A program made the translations under genes and the position numbers. From Candidatus Nanosalina sp. J07AB43 (GTDB taxonomy: Archaea; Nanohalarchaeota; Nanosalinia; Nanosalinales; Nanosalinaceae): a stretch of DNA of 36,207 bases. Location of the stretch: NCBI GenBank assembly GCA_000220375.1, contig GL982572.1, positions 9,252-45,458 on the forward strand, given 5' to 3'. Position 1 is the first letter of the stretch. Every line of letters begins with the position of its first letter. Under the pieces are notes generated by a model. That model had not been told where the DNA came from and did no database searches. It saw nothing but the letters and a program-made list of their open reading frames with translations. This document shows positions 24,509 to 32,055 of this stretch, piece after piece.

Positions 24509-25613
24509 TTATTTGCTGATCTCGGATAGGTCGGTCCTGGCGTCCGGTACAAACTTCATGTCTCTGATTGAGTTGTTCATATCTATGAAGCTTCTTGCAC
24601 CTATAAAGCTTTCTCTGATTACTGTTCCTGACCGAATTTCGGAGTCTTCACCTAGTATACAGTCCTCTATACATACTCCTGAATCGATAATGTTATCTTG
24701 GAATATGTTTGATTGTTTTATTGACTGTGCGTCTATAATGCTTCCTCTGCAGATTGTGGAGTTTTTTATCCTTGTGTTTGGCTCGATATCCGTGCCTTCA
24801 CCTATAAAGACGTCTCCTTGAATTACTGTGTTCGGTTTTATCTGGGCTTCGTCTTCGATTATGGCGTTTCCGGTTATTTCTGCTGATTCATGTACTTTTG
24901 CTGAGTCAGAGATTTCTGTCTCAGTGATTTTAAACTCTCTCTTTATCCTATCTGCCTTTTTCAAGGTTCTAAGATCTCCGATGTCAATCCAGTAGTCCTC
25001 TATGAGCTCAAATGTGGCTTGATCATTTTCCGCAAAGTGGCTTACTGCGTCAACCAGAAGATTTTGATCATTTTCTAGGTTTTCCAGTACGTCGAATATC
25101 TCTGGCTTGAAGATGTAAATTCCGGTGTTTACTAGGTGGTTATCCGGTTCTTCGGGTTTCTCCATTATTGAGTCGACCTCGTCGTTTGTTATGCTTAGTA
25201 CACCGAATTTCTCCGGCTTTTCTTCTCCCGTAGCCAGCATAGACGCCTTGGATTCCTTGTTTTCAAACTTGTTTTTCAGGTTTTTGAGGTCTCTCTCCGA
25301 TACCACTACGTCGCCGAAAACTACGAAGAATTTTTCCTCTATCCGGTCTACTGCTTGAACTGCTGATCCTGTTCCCTCTAGATTGTCCTGATGTACTACT
25401 TCAACATCGGGATCTGAGCCATACTCTTTCTCTGATCATTTCTTCTTTGTGGTTGGCTACGATGTGTATTTCGTCTACGCCTATGGATTTCAGTGACTGT
25501 ATAAGATGTTCTACTACAGGTTTTCCCATTACAGGCATTAATGCTGTAGGCTGGCTTTCTGAGAATGGGAACAGGTTATCCTCTTTCAGTGCGCAAGGGA
25601 TTATGGCTTTCAT
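24509..25613 (-). pseudogene. Second nucleotidyltransferase/beta-helix protein, split by a +1 frameshift, degenerate active site
   Basis: The first frame (25613 down to about 25427) reads MKAIIPCALKEDNLFPFSE, then QPTALMPVMGKPVVEHLI, and loses frame after EEMIRE. The other frame continues EYGSDPDVEVVHQDN, GTGSAVQAVD and FFVVFGDVVVSERD, then NTGIYIFKPEIFDVL and hexapeptide repeats (AKVHESAEI, GNAIIEDEA, GDVFIGEGT) of a beta-helix. Removing one A from GAAAGAGTA (plus 25422-25430) joins them into about 367 aa. The canonical G-x-G-T-R loop is replaced by CALKEDN and the R-P-K-A-L lysine is Thr, so catalysis looks unlikely even if repaired. It is downstream of the oxidoreductase by ATGA overlap and 16 nt upstream of the GlmU-like gene. 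Confidence 0.78.
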
Positions 25614-26890
25614 CCTGCTATGCTTTTAGTCTCGGTATCTTCAAGTGTCTTTCCGTCTTCTAGTATTTCGGCATCGAGTTTTCTGTGCGCTTTCTCTAGT
25701 TCCTGCCAGAAGTCTTTGGTCTGTACAGCTTTGTCTCGTATGTTGAAGATTGCGTTCATGAATGTGTCTGTCTCTTTCTCGCCTATAGGGTTTTCTACGA
25801 TATCTGCGGCCTCTAGAACGCTGTTTTCGAGAACTCTGTAGACCTGATCATGTAATAAGTCTGGTGTATTTATTTCCTCCTTTTTGTCAATGTCGTAGAG
25901 CTTGCTGTGCAGCATGTCGCCGAGAAGTCTTCTTGAACCATCTACTAGAAAGAATCTTGCCTCCTCGTCTTGATAGACTTTGTCCTCCTCTTGAATGTAT
26001 TCCCGTTCAATTATTTTCTTATCCATCTTCTGGTTTACTTCTTCCGCTATTTCCTCTGCTTTCTGGCTTGCTCCAATCCATGAAGAGTTCAGGTTCAGTT
26101 CTACGTCTGAAGACTTGAATTCTGTATGTGTCATTGCCGTTGATGCTGTTTTATCTATTGATTTTGTGTATCCTCCGGTTATTGTCATCATTTTTTCTGA
26201 GTCGAAATCTTTTGGCATAAAGTATTTGGCGTCTACTGACTGCAGGTTCATCTCAGGATTTTCGATACCTGCTGCTTCGAGGAAGTCAAGAACATAGACT
26301 TCGTGAGTCATCTTGTCAAGTATGTCGCCGCCTTTTACTCCTGCCCTTTTTACGGGATGGAAAAGCTTCTGTATACCCATGGAAGATTCCCTGAATACTT
26401 CTATTTTTTCTACTTCTTCCTCCTCAAGTATTTCCAGGGTTTTCTTGACTACAGGGTTTTCTCGTTCAATAAAGTCTACCATCCACTTTACATCTCTATC
26501 TTCTGCCAGTCTCTTTTCTCTGATGTGTTCTTCTCTGCGCATTGAGGAAGGTTTCTCTGATAGATGGTAGAATCCTCTGTGTATTGATTCGTCAATATGG
26601 TTTGAGTGTGACTCGGTTGGACCTGCATCATATACAAGAACCTGGTTTTCCGTGGACTCGACTTGTTCGGCTCTGCTGTACATTGCTCCAGCGGTGTGAA
26701 ATGTTTCTATTTCTGTGTCATGGACTTTTGCAAACCTTTCTGCTGACCTCAGCTTTTCTGGATCGGTGTCTGCGACACCAACAAGCTCTACGTCTGCTTC
26801 AGGAAGATTTTTCTCCATGTCTATAAACTTCTCAAAGCCATGTCTTCCAAAGCTGCTTAGACCGATCTGGAATATTTTTACGGTTCTCAC
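25610..26890 (-). CDS. Gfo/Idh/MocA-family oxidoreductase
   Basis: A 426-aa protein. The N-terminal Rossmann fold begins QIGLSSFGRHGFEKF, followed by LVGVADTDPEKL. YHLSEKPSSM carries the E-K-P motif with the catalytic Lys that marks this family. The C-terminal alpha/beta domain is about 290 residues with many charged helices, somewhat longer than average. Members oxidise or reduce sugars or nucleotide sugars with NAD(P). It starts the minus-strand sugar operon. The start is GTG, with GTTTTAAACC (26911-26920) 24-25 nt upstream, so the mRNA is probably leaderless. Confidence 0.85.
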   Translation of the reverse strand: MRTVKIFQIGLSSFGRHGFEKFIDMEKNLPEADVELVGVADTDPEKLRSAERFAKVHDTEIETFHTAGAMYSRAEQVESTENQVLVYDAGPTESHSNHIDESIHRGFYHLSEKPSSMRREEHIREKRLAEDRDVKWMVDFIERENPVVKKTLEILEEEEVEKIEVFRESSMGIQKLFHPVKRAGVKGGDILDKMTHEVYVLDFLEAAGIENPEMNLQSVDAKYFMPKDFDSEKMMTITGGYTKSIDKTASTAMTHTEFKSSDVELNLNSSWIGASQKAEEIAEEVNQKMDKKIIEREYIQEEDKVYQDEEARFFLVDGSRRLLGDMLHSKLYDIDKKEEINTPDLLHDQVYRVLENSVLEAADIVENPIGEKETDTFMNAIFNIRDKAVQTKDFWQELEKAHRKLDAEILEDGKTLEDTETKSIAG

Positions 26891-26910
26891 ACCCTATATT
26901 TGCGCTCGCA

Positions 26911-26920
26911 GGTTTAAAAC
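26911..26920 (-). promoter_or_regulatory. TATA box of sugar-activation operon
   Basis: GTTTTAAACC on the minus strand is centred about 25 nt upstream of the GTG at 26890. It fits the common leaderless spacing of this window. The divergent RHH gene has its own box (ATAAAAAAC near 26930-26938). Confidence 0.55.
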
Positions 26921-26965
26921 TTCAGTTCGGATAAAAAACTTACTATTTGTTATTTGTACATAACA

Positions 26966-27361
26966 ATGGATAAGATTAGCTTTAGAGCTGATGACGAACT
27001 AGTTGAGTATCTGGAAGAATACTCTGAGGAAACCGGCTCTAGCAAATCAGAAATTATGCGTTCTCACTTAATCTCACTGAAGGAGGATCCTCTCTACAGA
27101 GAGTTTCATAGGGGCAATATGGACGGCAGTTATGATGATCTTGCTGATTTTCTGGAATCTGATCAGGATGTTGATTCGGACTGGGTGAATCTTGAAGGAG
27201 TAGATTACGATGAGATGTTCGATAGATTCAAGAAGATCAAACATGCTGCCGAAAGAGGGGAACTAGATGAGGCCTATCAGATGGTGGATGATCTCAGAGA
27301 CGATGGATATGAGCGAGAGGAGATCCTGATGCAGTCTATTGTCGCTAAGTACGATGAGTAG
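26966..27361 (+). CDS. Ribbon-helix-helix (CopG/Arc-like) DNA-binding protein
   Basis: A 131-aa protein. The N-terminal 40 residues are a ribbon-helix-helix: KISFRADDELVEYLEEYSEETGSSKSEIMRSHLI, with the beta strand, helix A and the SKSE turn typical of the fold. The rest is acidic and helical and may be an effector or partner domain. The start is ATG 26966; a TTG at 26954 is also in frame. It is divergent from the sugar-activation operon, so it could regulate that operon, but nothing in the sequence proves it. Confidence 0.78.
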   Translation: MDKISFRADDELVEYLEEYSEETGSSKSEIMRSHLISLKEDPLYREFHRGNMDGSYDDLADFLESDQDVDSDWVNLEGVDYDEMFDRFKKIKHAAERGELDEAYQMVDDLRDDGYEREEILMQSIVAKYDE

Positions 27362-27414
27362 GAAACCCCTTTTAAATTTTCAGTCAGAATTTTCTGATAA
27401 GAGGTTTTCAAAAC

Positions 27415-27939
27415 ATGGGAGATAGACCTGCAAGTATTTACAGAGAACAGCCAAGTCAGCCGTACACCAGAAAGGCGCAGAACAAGAGAGATAACTATGT
27501 TGCGGGAGCTCCTGCACCACGTGTAACCCAGTACGAGATGGGTGCAAGAAACAAGGAGTTTGAACAAGATGTGGTTCTGATTTCTGAGGAAGATTGTTCA
27601 ATAAGGTCGGAGGCACTGGAATCAGGTAGAGTCGCAGCCAACTCCTTCCTCTCCAAGGAGTTTAATATGGAAGAGGATTACAAGCTGAAGATCAGACCTT
27701 ATCCACATCACATTTTGAGATATCACCCTCTGGCAGGAATTGCACAGGCAGACCGCTACTATGAAGGAATGCGTAAGCCTTTTGGAAGGCCTATTGGTCG
27801 TGCAGCTATCGTTGACGAGGGAGACGTAGTTTTCAAGGTCTCGATTGATTCTGAGAACGTTCAGGAGGCGAGAAAGGCTCTTGAACGGACAAACCACAAG
27901 ATGCCGGTTACATGCAGAGTCAAACTTGCAGACTCATAG
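27415..27939 (+). CDS. rpl10e: Large ribosomal subunit protein L10e (uL16)
   Basis: A 174-aa protein. It matches archaeal L10e throughout: PASIYREQPSQPYTRK at the N terminus, then KIRPYPHHILRYHPLAGIAQADR and GMRKPFGRPIGRAAIV. It sits near the peptidyl-transferase centre and the tRNA. The family is universal in archaea, so this is a core gene. TTTAAATT (27371-27378) gives a leader of about 15 nt that contains GAGGT (27401-27405) as SD. A weak inverted repeat TCAGA/TCTGA (27384-27397) lies in the leader region. Confidence 0.95.
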   Translation: MGDRPASIYREQPSQPYTRKAQNKRDNYVAGAPAPRVTQYEMGARNKEFEQDVVLISEEDCSIRSEALESGRVAANSFLSKEFNMEEDYKLKIRPYPHHILRYHPLAGIAQADRYYEGMRKPFGRPIGRAAIVDEGDVVFKVSIDSENVQEARKALERTNHKMPVTCRVKLADS

Positions 27940-27968
27940 ATAAAACCTGCTCTATGGGTGTGCATGCT

Positions 27969-27991
27969 CAGGGTGTAATGATTTAACCCTG
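27969..27991. promoter_or_regulatory. Inverted repeat flanking TATA box
   Basis: CAGGGT (27969-27974) and ACCCTG (27986-27991) are perfect 6-bp arms around an 11-nt spacer containing GATTTAA, the likely TATA box. The box is about 27 nt before ATG 28011. A dimeric regulator bound to both arms would cover the BRE and TATA region and so could repress or control the PEP-synthase-like gene. Confidence 0.5.
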
Positions 27992-28010
27992 GCACGACAA
28001 TCTTCGTTGT

Positions 28011-29525
28011 ATGGTTTCTTGGAAAGAAGAGTTAAGCAATAAAGTTGAAGGTAAGGCGAGCCGTCTGACCAACATAGATGGGTTAGATGTTCCCAGTTTC
28101 TTTGTAATAACTTCTGATGAGATCGGGGAGATGTTTAGCTCTTCTGAACCTGAACAGGCCTTAGATGCGTCTTTCAGCCCTGAGACGAGAGACAAGGTTA
28201 GGAAGGCTTATGATGAAGTTGGTATAGGCTCTGAGGTACGTAACGCCCCTGACAGAGCGAAGAATCTTGTTGAAGGTCAGAGAAACGGTCAACCTGTTTC
28301 CGTAAGAGTTTCAGATGGTGAAAAAGAAGAAAATGATTACCGGCTGAACGTTACGTCTTCAGATCTGTTTGATGCTATCCGAGAGGTTATTGCTTCCTAT
28401 TACAGCCATAGCTCAGGTAATCCTCCTGTGATAGTTCAAAAGATGGTTGAACCAGGGTTTTCTGGAACGCTTGAGATGAAAGAAAAGGATACAATAATAG
28501 AGTTCGTGGAGGGCCTTGGAAAGTCCCTTGAGGAAGGAATTACCAGGCCTCACGTAATACATCTGAGAAACTCGAATATTGAGCAAGCACTTGAGTCCGA
28601 CCAGCAGACAGTGATTACACATAGCTCTGTGACAGGCCGAGACCAGAGAAGCATAGAAGAAAATACAGAACTGCCCTTCAGCAAACAGGAGGTACAGAGC
28701 TTGGTCAAGACCGCACGTTCGGAAGGATACAGCCTCAAGTTTGTCTACAAGAGAGGAAGTTTTCATGTTGTTGACGCGTATGAATCTAAGAGCTTTCAAG
28801 AGGCCATAAATATGTCTAAGCGAGGTATAAGGGTTTCCAAAGGGATGATGCAGGGCAGGGTGGGTGGAGGTGTCAAGATGTCTGATGAAACAGTTCCACC
28901 TTCAGAGTATGATGAGGCGCTGATATCAAGGTCTGGCGGTTATACATCGAGGGATGCGTTCAAGGCTAGGAAAGAAGGTAAGCCTGCAATATTTAGATTT
29001 ACGGAAACCCTGTCAGAGGGTGAAAGAGTAAACATCGGTGATGAAGGAGTAAAGATTAAGAAAGACAGAGAATCAGAGGGCCAAAGCCAGACAGTTCTAC
29101 CAAGTCAGGAGAAGCTAGAGTCAGAGCCAAGCCCATCAGAGAGCCTAAAAGACGTCAACCTCGACACAGACGTGACAGGAACCAATGTTGTTCCTATCAA
29201 CTCTGATTCTAGAGAAGATTTATCTCTAGACAGCAGCGATGACAGATATATAGATTCCTTCAAGCAAGTATTTGAATTCGATGGAGACAAAGCGATTTTA
29301 GATGCTCGTAACTTATCGTCAGAAGCCCTAGAAGAGGCTGTCCGATATATTACCGCCAGTCAGAAGGTGATCGTGGCGAAAAATCCTGGGAAACGTATTC
29401 TTTATTCGGTGATTGAATCAGGTTTTGATGAAATTAGGTGTCCGGAGACCCAGATAGAGAGTGTATCAACGGCAGTGGCTGAAGCCGAGAGAAAGTTTAT
29501 CTTGGATAAGTTGAGGGATCTTTGA
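28011..29525 (+). CDS. PEP synthase/pyruvate phosphate dikinase-like protein, probable pseudoenzyme
   Basis: A 504-aa protein that follows the PEP synthase layout in degraded form. Residues 14-33 (GKASRLTN...VPSFFVIT) match the ATP-grasp start. VSVRVS (about 96-101) replaces VRSSA, and VIVQKMVEPGFSGTL (140-154) and VEGLGKSLEEGITRP (166-180) match the ATP-grasp core. The usual QARP is absent (HVVDAYES). In the swivelling domain GGRTxHAA becomes GGYTSRDAF, so the phosphohistidine is Arg314. GKPAIFRF and the EGERVNI region match the domain end. A Ser/Glu linker follows, then a remnant resembling only the first (VTGTNVVPIN) and last (GFDEIRCPET...AEAERKF) pieces of the TIM barrel. Normal catalysis appears impossible, and a regulatory or binding role is inferred. 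Confidence 0.78.
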   Translation: MVSWKEELSNKVEGKASRLTNIDGLDVPSFFVITSDEIGEMFSSSEPEQALDASFSPETRDKVRKAYDEVGIGSEVRNAPDRAKNLVEGQRNGQPVSVRVSDGEKEENDYRLNVTSSDLFDAIREVIASYYSHSSGNPPVIVQKMVEPGFSGTLEMKEKDTIIEFVEGLGKSLEEGITRPHVIHLRNSNIEQALESDQQTVITHSSVTGRDQRSIEENTELPFSKQEVQSLVKTARSEGYSLKFVYKRGSFHVVDAYESKSFQEAINMSKRGIRVSKGMMQGRVGGGVKMSDETVPPSEYDEALISRSGGYTSRDAFKARKEGKPAIFRFTETLSEGERVNIGDEGVKIKKDRESEGQSQTVLPSQEKLESEPSPSESLKDVNLDTDVTGTNVVPINSDSREDLSLDSSDDRYIDSFKQVFEFDGDKAILDARNLSSEALEEAVRYITASQKVIVAKNPGKRILYSVIESGFDEIRCPETQIESVSTAVAEAERKFILDKLRDL

Positions 29526-29531
29526 TCTATC

Positions 29532-29539
29532 TAAAAAGA
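29532..29539 (+). promoter_or_regulatory. TATA box of dph2
   Basis: The box CTAAAAAG is centred about 26 nt before ATG 29561 in the short gap after the PEP-synthase-like gene. The spacing fits a leaderless mRNA. Confidence 0.55.
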
Positions 29540-29560
29540 TTTGCAGTATGACTAAATGTT

Positions 29561-30583
29561 ATGGAAGCTAAAAACTCAAGAGAAAAGAAGACTGAGAACA
29601 GGCAGAAGTTCAATTATGAAGAGTTTGAAGAGGTTCTGCAAGAGATTAAGGAGAGGGATTATGATACGGTAGGGCTTCAAGGACCTGATGGTATAAAGCC
29701 CCAGATAATTGACTATGCTGACCAGCTGGAGGAACATGGCTTTGATACTGTGATTATAGGTGCCTCGACGTTTGGAGCATGTGGGATAGCGGATGAAAAA
29801 GCTGAGAGAATGGGGGCTGATGCATTGATTCACGTAGGTCATACACGATTTCTTCATCCGGAGAGGCAGGATATGGATGACCTGAACGTTTTCTACCTTC
29901 CGTACAGAGAGGATCGTGACCTTATGGGAGTCTTGAAGGAGCATTATGAGGATATAGAGGCTGATACAGTTGGATTGGTTGGTGTAACCCAGTATATGGA
30001 CCGTGCTGATAGAGCCCGTGAATTCTTAGAGGATAAAGGGTTTGAGGTTGTTGAGGGAACTACAGGTCTGAGGACAACAGAGCCTGGTCAAGTATTAGGG
30101 TGTGATGCAGGTGCCGCACATAATATCGCGGAAAAGGTAGATGCTTTTGTCTTCCTTGGCTCAGGGCATTTCCACCCATCACAGGTTTCAGAGACCGGTA
30201 AAAAGGTGTATGTAGTTGATCCTTACGAGGAATATATCTGGGTTGAGCCTCCTAACAGCCTTGATGATGAGAAGCAGGCAGAACATGCACGTGTCATCAA
30301 ACACAAAGACAAGAAGAAGTGGGGTATTGTAACCTCCAGCAAGAAAGGTCAGAACTACATGCAGGCGGTTAAGATCGCAAAGGAGAAGCTGGAAAAACAT
30401 GGAAAAGATGTTTATGTTTTCGTTGAGGACCGTATCTTTGAGGCAGACTACAAAGGTTTTGATATTGATGTCTACGTCAACTGCGCGTGTCCCCGTATGA
30501 CAAAAGACTGGCAGGATCTCTCTTTTGTCTCAGTAGGCGCCTTGGACGTTCTGGATGAAGTTGATATAGAGCACAAGGGTTGA
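29561..30583 (+). CDS. dph2: Diphthamide synthesis protein Dph2
   Basis: A 340-aa enzyme with three conserved cysteine positions that hold a [4Fe-4S] cluster: GACGIAD (Cys74), VLGCDAGAA (Cys181) and VNCACPRM (Cys308, with Cys310 nearby). It cleaves SAM by a noncanonical radical route to transfer a 3-amino-3-carboxypropyl group to a His of translation factor aEF2, the first step of diphthamide formation. Archaea use one homodimeric Dph2 in place of Dph1/Dph2. The N terminus (about 16 residues) is Lys/Glu rich and probably disordered. It ends 7 nt from the convergent oxidoreductase. Confidence 0.93.
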   Translation: MEAKNSREKKTENRQKFNYEEFEEVLQEIKERDYDTVGLQGPDGIKPQIIDYADQLEEHGFDTVIIGASTFGACGIADEKAERMGADALIHVGHTRFLHPERQDMDDLNVFYLPYREDRDLMGVLKEHYEDIEADTVGLVGVTQYMDRADRAREFLEDKGFEVVEGTTGLRTTEPGQVLGCDAGAAHNIAEKVDAFVFLGSGHFHPSQVSETGKKVYVVDPYEEYIWVEPPNSLDDEKQAEHARVIKHKDKKKWGIVTSSKKGQNYMQAVKIAKEKLEKHGKDVYVFVEDRIFEADYKGFDIDVYVNCACPRMTKDWQDLSFVSVGALDVLDEVDIEHKG

Positions 30584-30590
30584 AAGCTAT

Positions 30591-31784
30591 TTATTCCCAG
30601 AAGCTCTTTTTCAGGAGCTTTTCCCTGTTCTCGAACTGTTTCTTCTCTTGAATCAGGTCCTTGATTTTCTCCTGTCCTTTGGTGTAACCGATCATCACAG
30701 CGCCTACTAATCTGTCGCCGTCAAAGAAAAGCCTTCTGTACTCGTCCTCACCGTACTTTCTCTGAATTGGCTCTCCTGTGAAGTCTCCTATGGATAGGAA
30801 CTGTACGTCGAAGTGGCCGACACCGTAGGTATTTACGTAATTAAAGGCTTTGCCTTTATTTAACATGTTTTCTGCGGCATACTTTCCCATTTCTCCGCTG
30901 TGATCCCAGGAACCGTTGACAGTCCGGCGCTCAAATACAGGTGAGTAATACTCGACCATGTTCCCTGCAGCATAAACATCTTTATCTGATGTCTGAAGAA
31001 ACTTGTCAGTCTTGATCATGTTATGCTCATTCTTCTCTACATCCACGAACTCAGAGTTAGGTGTCTGGCCGATGGCTACAGCTACAGCATCACACTCTAT
31101 TCTATCGCCTGAACCTAGAACTGCTGCTGATACATTATCTCCCTCTGTTTCAAAGTCCGTACACTCTGTTTGAGTCATTATGTTTACTCCTTTCTGCTCG
31201 AGCTTCCTGTGGATTATTTCCGCTCCTTTCTGGTCGAGTCCTCTGCTCCACCAGTTTGACTCTCTGATAAGGTAATAGGTCTCACAGTCGTTTTCGGCGT
31301 ATGCTACCGCAAGATCTATACCTAACAAGCCTCCACCAACAACTACAGCCTTTTCAGAGTCTTCAACTGAATTACTAATGTGTTCAGCGTTTTTCATCGT
31401 CCACATGTAGTTTACGTTTTCATAGCCGTTGTCAAACGGAAGCTTCCTTGGAGATCCGCCTGAAGCAACCAGAAGCTTGTCGTAACGAAACTCTTCCTCA
31501 TTCTCCGTTTTCACAGCCTTCTCATCAAGATCAACATCTGTTACCTTTGTTTCTAGGTGTAGGTCGATGTCTCTGTCCTTGTACCAGTCCTCGTCATGTA
31601 CTCGAGTGAACTTTTTGGGAAGAGTGCCCTTCATGTAGTTTTTCAGCATTATACGGTTGTAGAGTGGTTCGGATTCATCTGTTAGAACCTTGATGTCTGA
31701 ATCCTCTGTCTTTGATGCCAGTTGCTTTGCGGCCGTGGCTCCGGCATCTCCGTCACCAATAATCACGAAGCTTTGATCGGTCAT
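30591..31784 (-). CDS. FAD/NAD(P)-dependent oxidoreductase (pyridine nucleotide-disulfide family)
   Basis: A 397-aa flavoprotein. The FAD site is VIIGDGDAGATAA at the N terminus, the NAD(P) site is VVVGGGLLGIDLAVAYAE in the middle, and the second FAD contact is DVYAAGN near residue 270. There is no redox CxxxxC pair near the N terminus, so it is more like NirB/rubredoxin-reductase-type enzymes than thioredoxin or lipoamide reductase. The electron acceptor is unknown. The gene is divergent from the tRNA-Asp region, with GTTTAAAC (31806-31813) centred 26 nt before the ATG. Confidence 0.87.
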   Translation of the reverse strand: MTDQSFVIIGDGDAGATAAKQLASKTEDSDIKVLTDESEPLYNRIMLKNYMKGTLPKKFTRVHDEDWYKDRDIDLHLETKVTDVDLDEKAVKTENEEEFRYDKLLVASGGSPRKLPFDNGYENVNYMWTMKNAEHISNSVEDSEKAVVVGGGLLGIDLAVAYAENDCETYYLIRESNWWSRGLDQKGAEIIHRKLEQKGVNIMTQTECTDFETEGDNVSAAVLGSGDRIECDAVAVAIGQTPNSEFVDVEKNEHNMIKTDKFLQTSDKDVYAAGNMVEYYSPVFERRTVNGSWDHSGEMGKYAAENMLNKGKAFNYVNTYGVGHFDVQFLSIGDFTGEPIQRKYGEDEYRRLFFDGDRLVGAVMIGYTKGQEKIKDLIQEKKQFENREKLLKKSFWE

Positions 31785-31805
31785 AACTTTATTATTTTAG
31801 TTCAG

Positions 31806-31813
31806 GTTTAAAC
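31806..31813 (-). promoter_or_regulatory. TATA box of oxidoreductase gene
   Basis: GTTTAAAC, itself a palindrome, is centred about 26 nt upstream of ATG 31784 on the minus strand. This is the leaderless spacing seen elsewhere in the window. Confidence 0.55.
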
Positions 31814-31858
31814 ATGTTCAGCTAGCCAGCTCTCCAGTAATCTGATAGTACCTTTCCA

Positions 31859-31870
31859 ATTAAAAAAATT
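31859..31870 (+). promoter_or_regulatory. A/T box upstream of tRNA-Asp
   Basis: The A/T-rich stretch ATTAAAAAAATT lies about 32 nt before the tRNA 5' end and is the best TATA candidate for this independent tRNA gene. Confidence 0.45.
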
Positions 31871-31896
31871 CACAGTTAAGCTATTGAATATTATAT

Positions 31897-31971
31897 GCGG
31901 TGCTGGTGTAGGCTGGCCGATCATTTCACCCTGTCACGGTGAAGACCCGGGTTCAAATCCCGGGCACCGCG
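31897..31971 (+). tRNA. tRNA-Asp(GTC)
   Basis: Cloverleaf tRNA. The acceptor stem is GCGGTGC/GCACCGC (31897-31903 and 31964-31970). The anticodon stem is TCACC/GGTGA around loop CTGTCAC with anticodon GTC, the T arm is CCGGG-TTCAAAT-CCCGG, and the discriminator is G at 31971. Anticodon and G73 fit aspartate. There is no intron and no encoded CCA. A short T4 run follows. Confidence 0.95.
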
Positions 31972-32023
31972 ATACAGATTTTCTTCATGAACAAGTCATT
32001 ATCTCAAGTTGTTTTGATGGACA

Positions 32024-32031
32024 TCTATATC
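32024..32031 (+). promoter_or_regulatory. TATA box deciding Nudix start
   Basis: The TCTATATC sequence is about 28 nt before ATG 32056. It supports that ATG over the in-frame TTG at 32050 and the ATG at 32068. Confidence 0.5.
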
Positions 32032-32055
32032 AGTCTGTAGTCCGGCATTTTGTAT

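Noticed and set aside
26954-27361. Toxin-antitoxin module suggested by the RHH protein
   Set aside because: No toxin-like gene adjoins it. The neighbours are a metabolic operon and L10e.
30591-31784. Thioredoxin reductase or dihydrolipoamide dehydrogenase
   Set aside because: The redox CxxC or CxxxxC pair is absent, so only the general oxidoreductase family is called.
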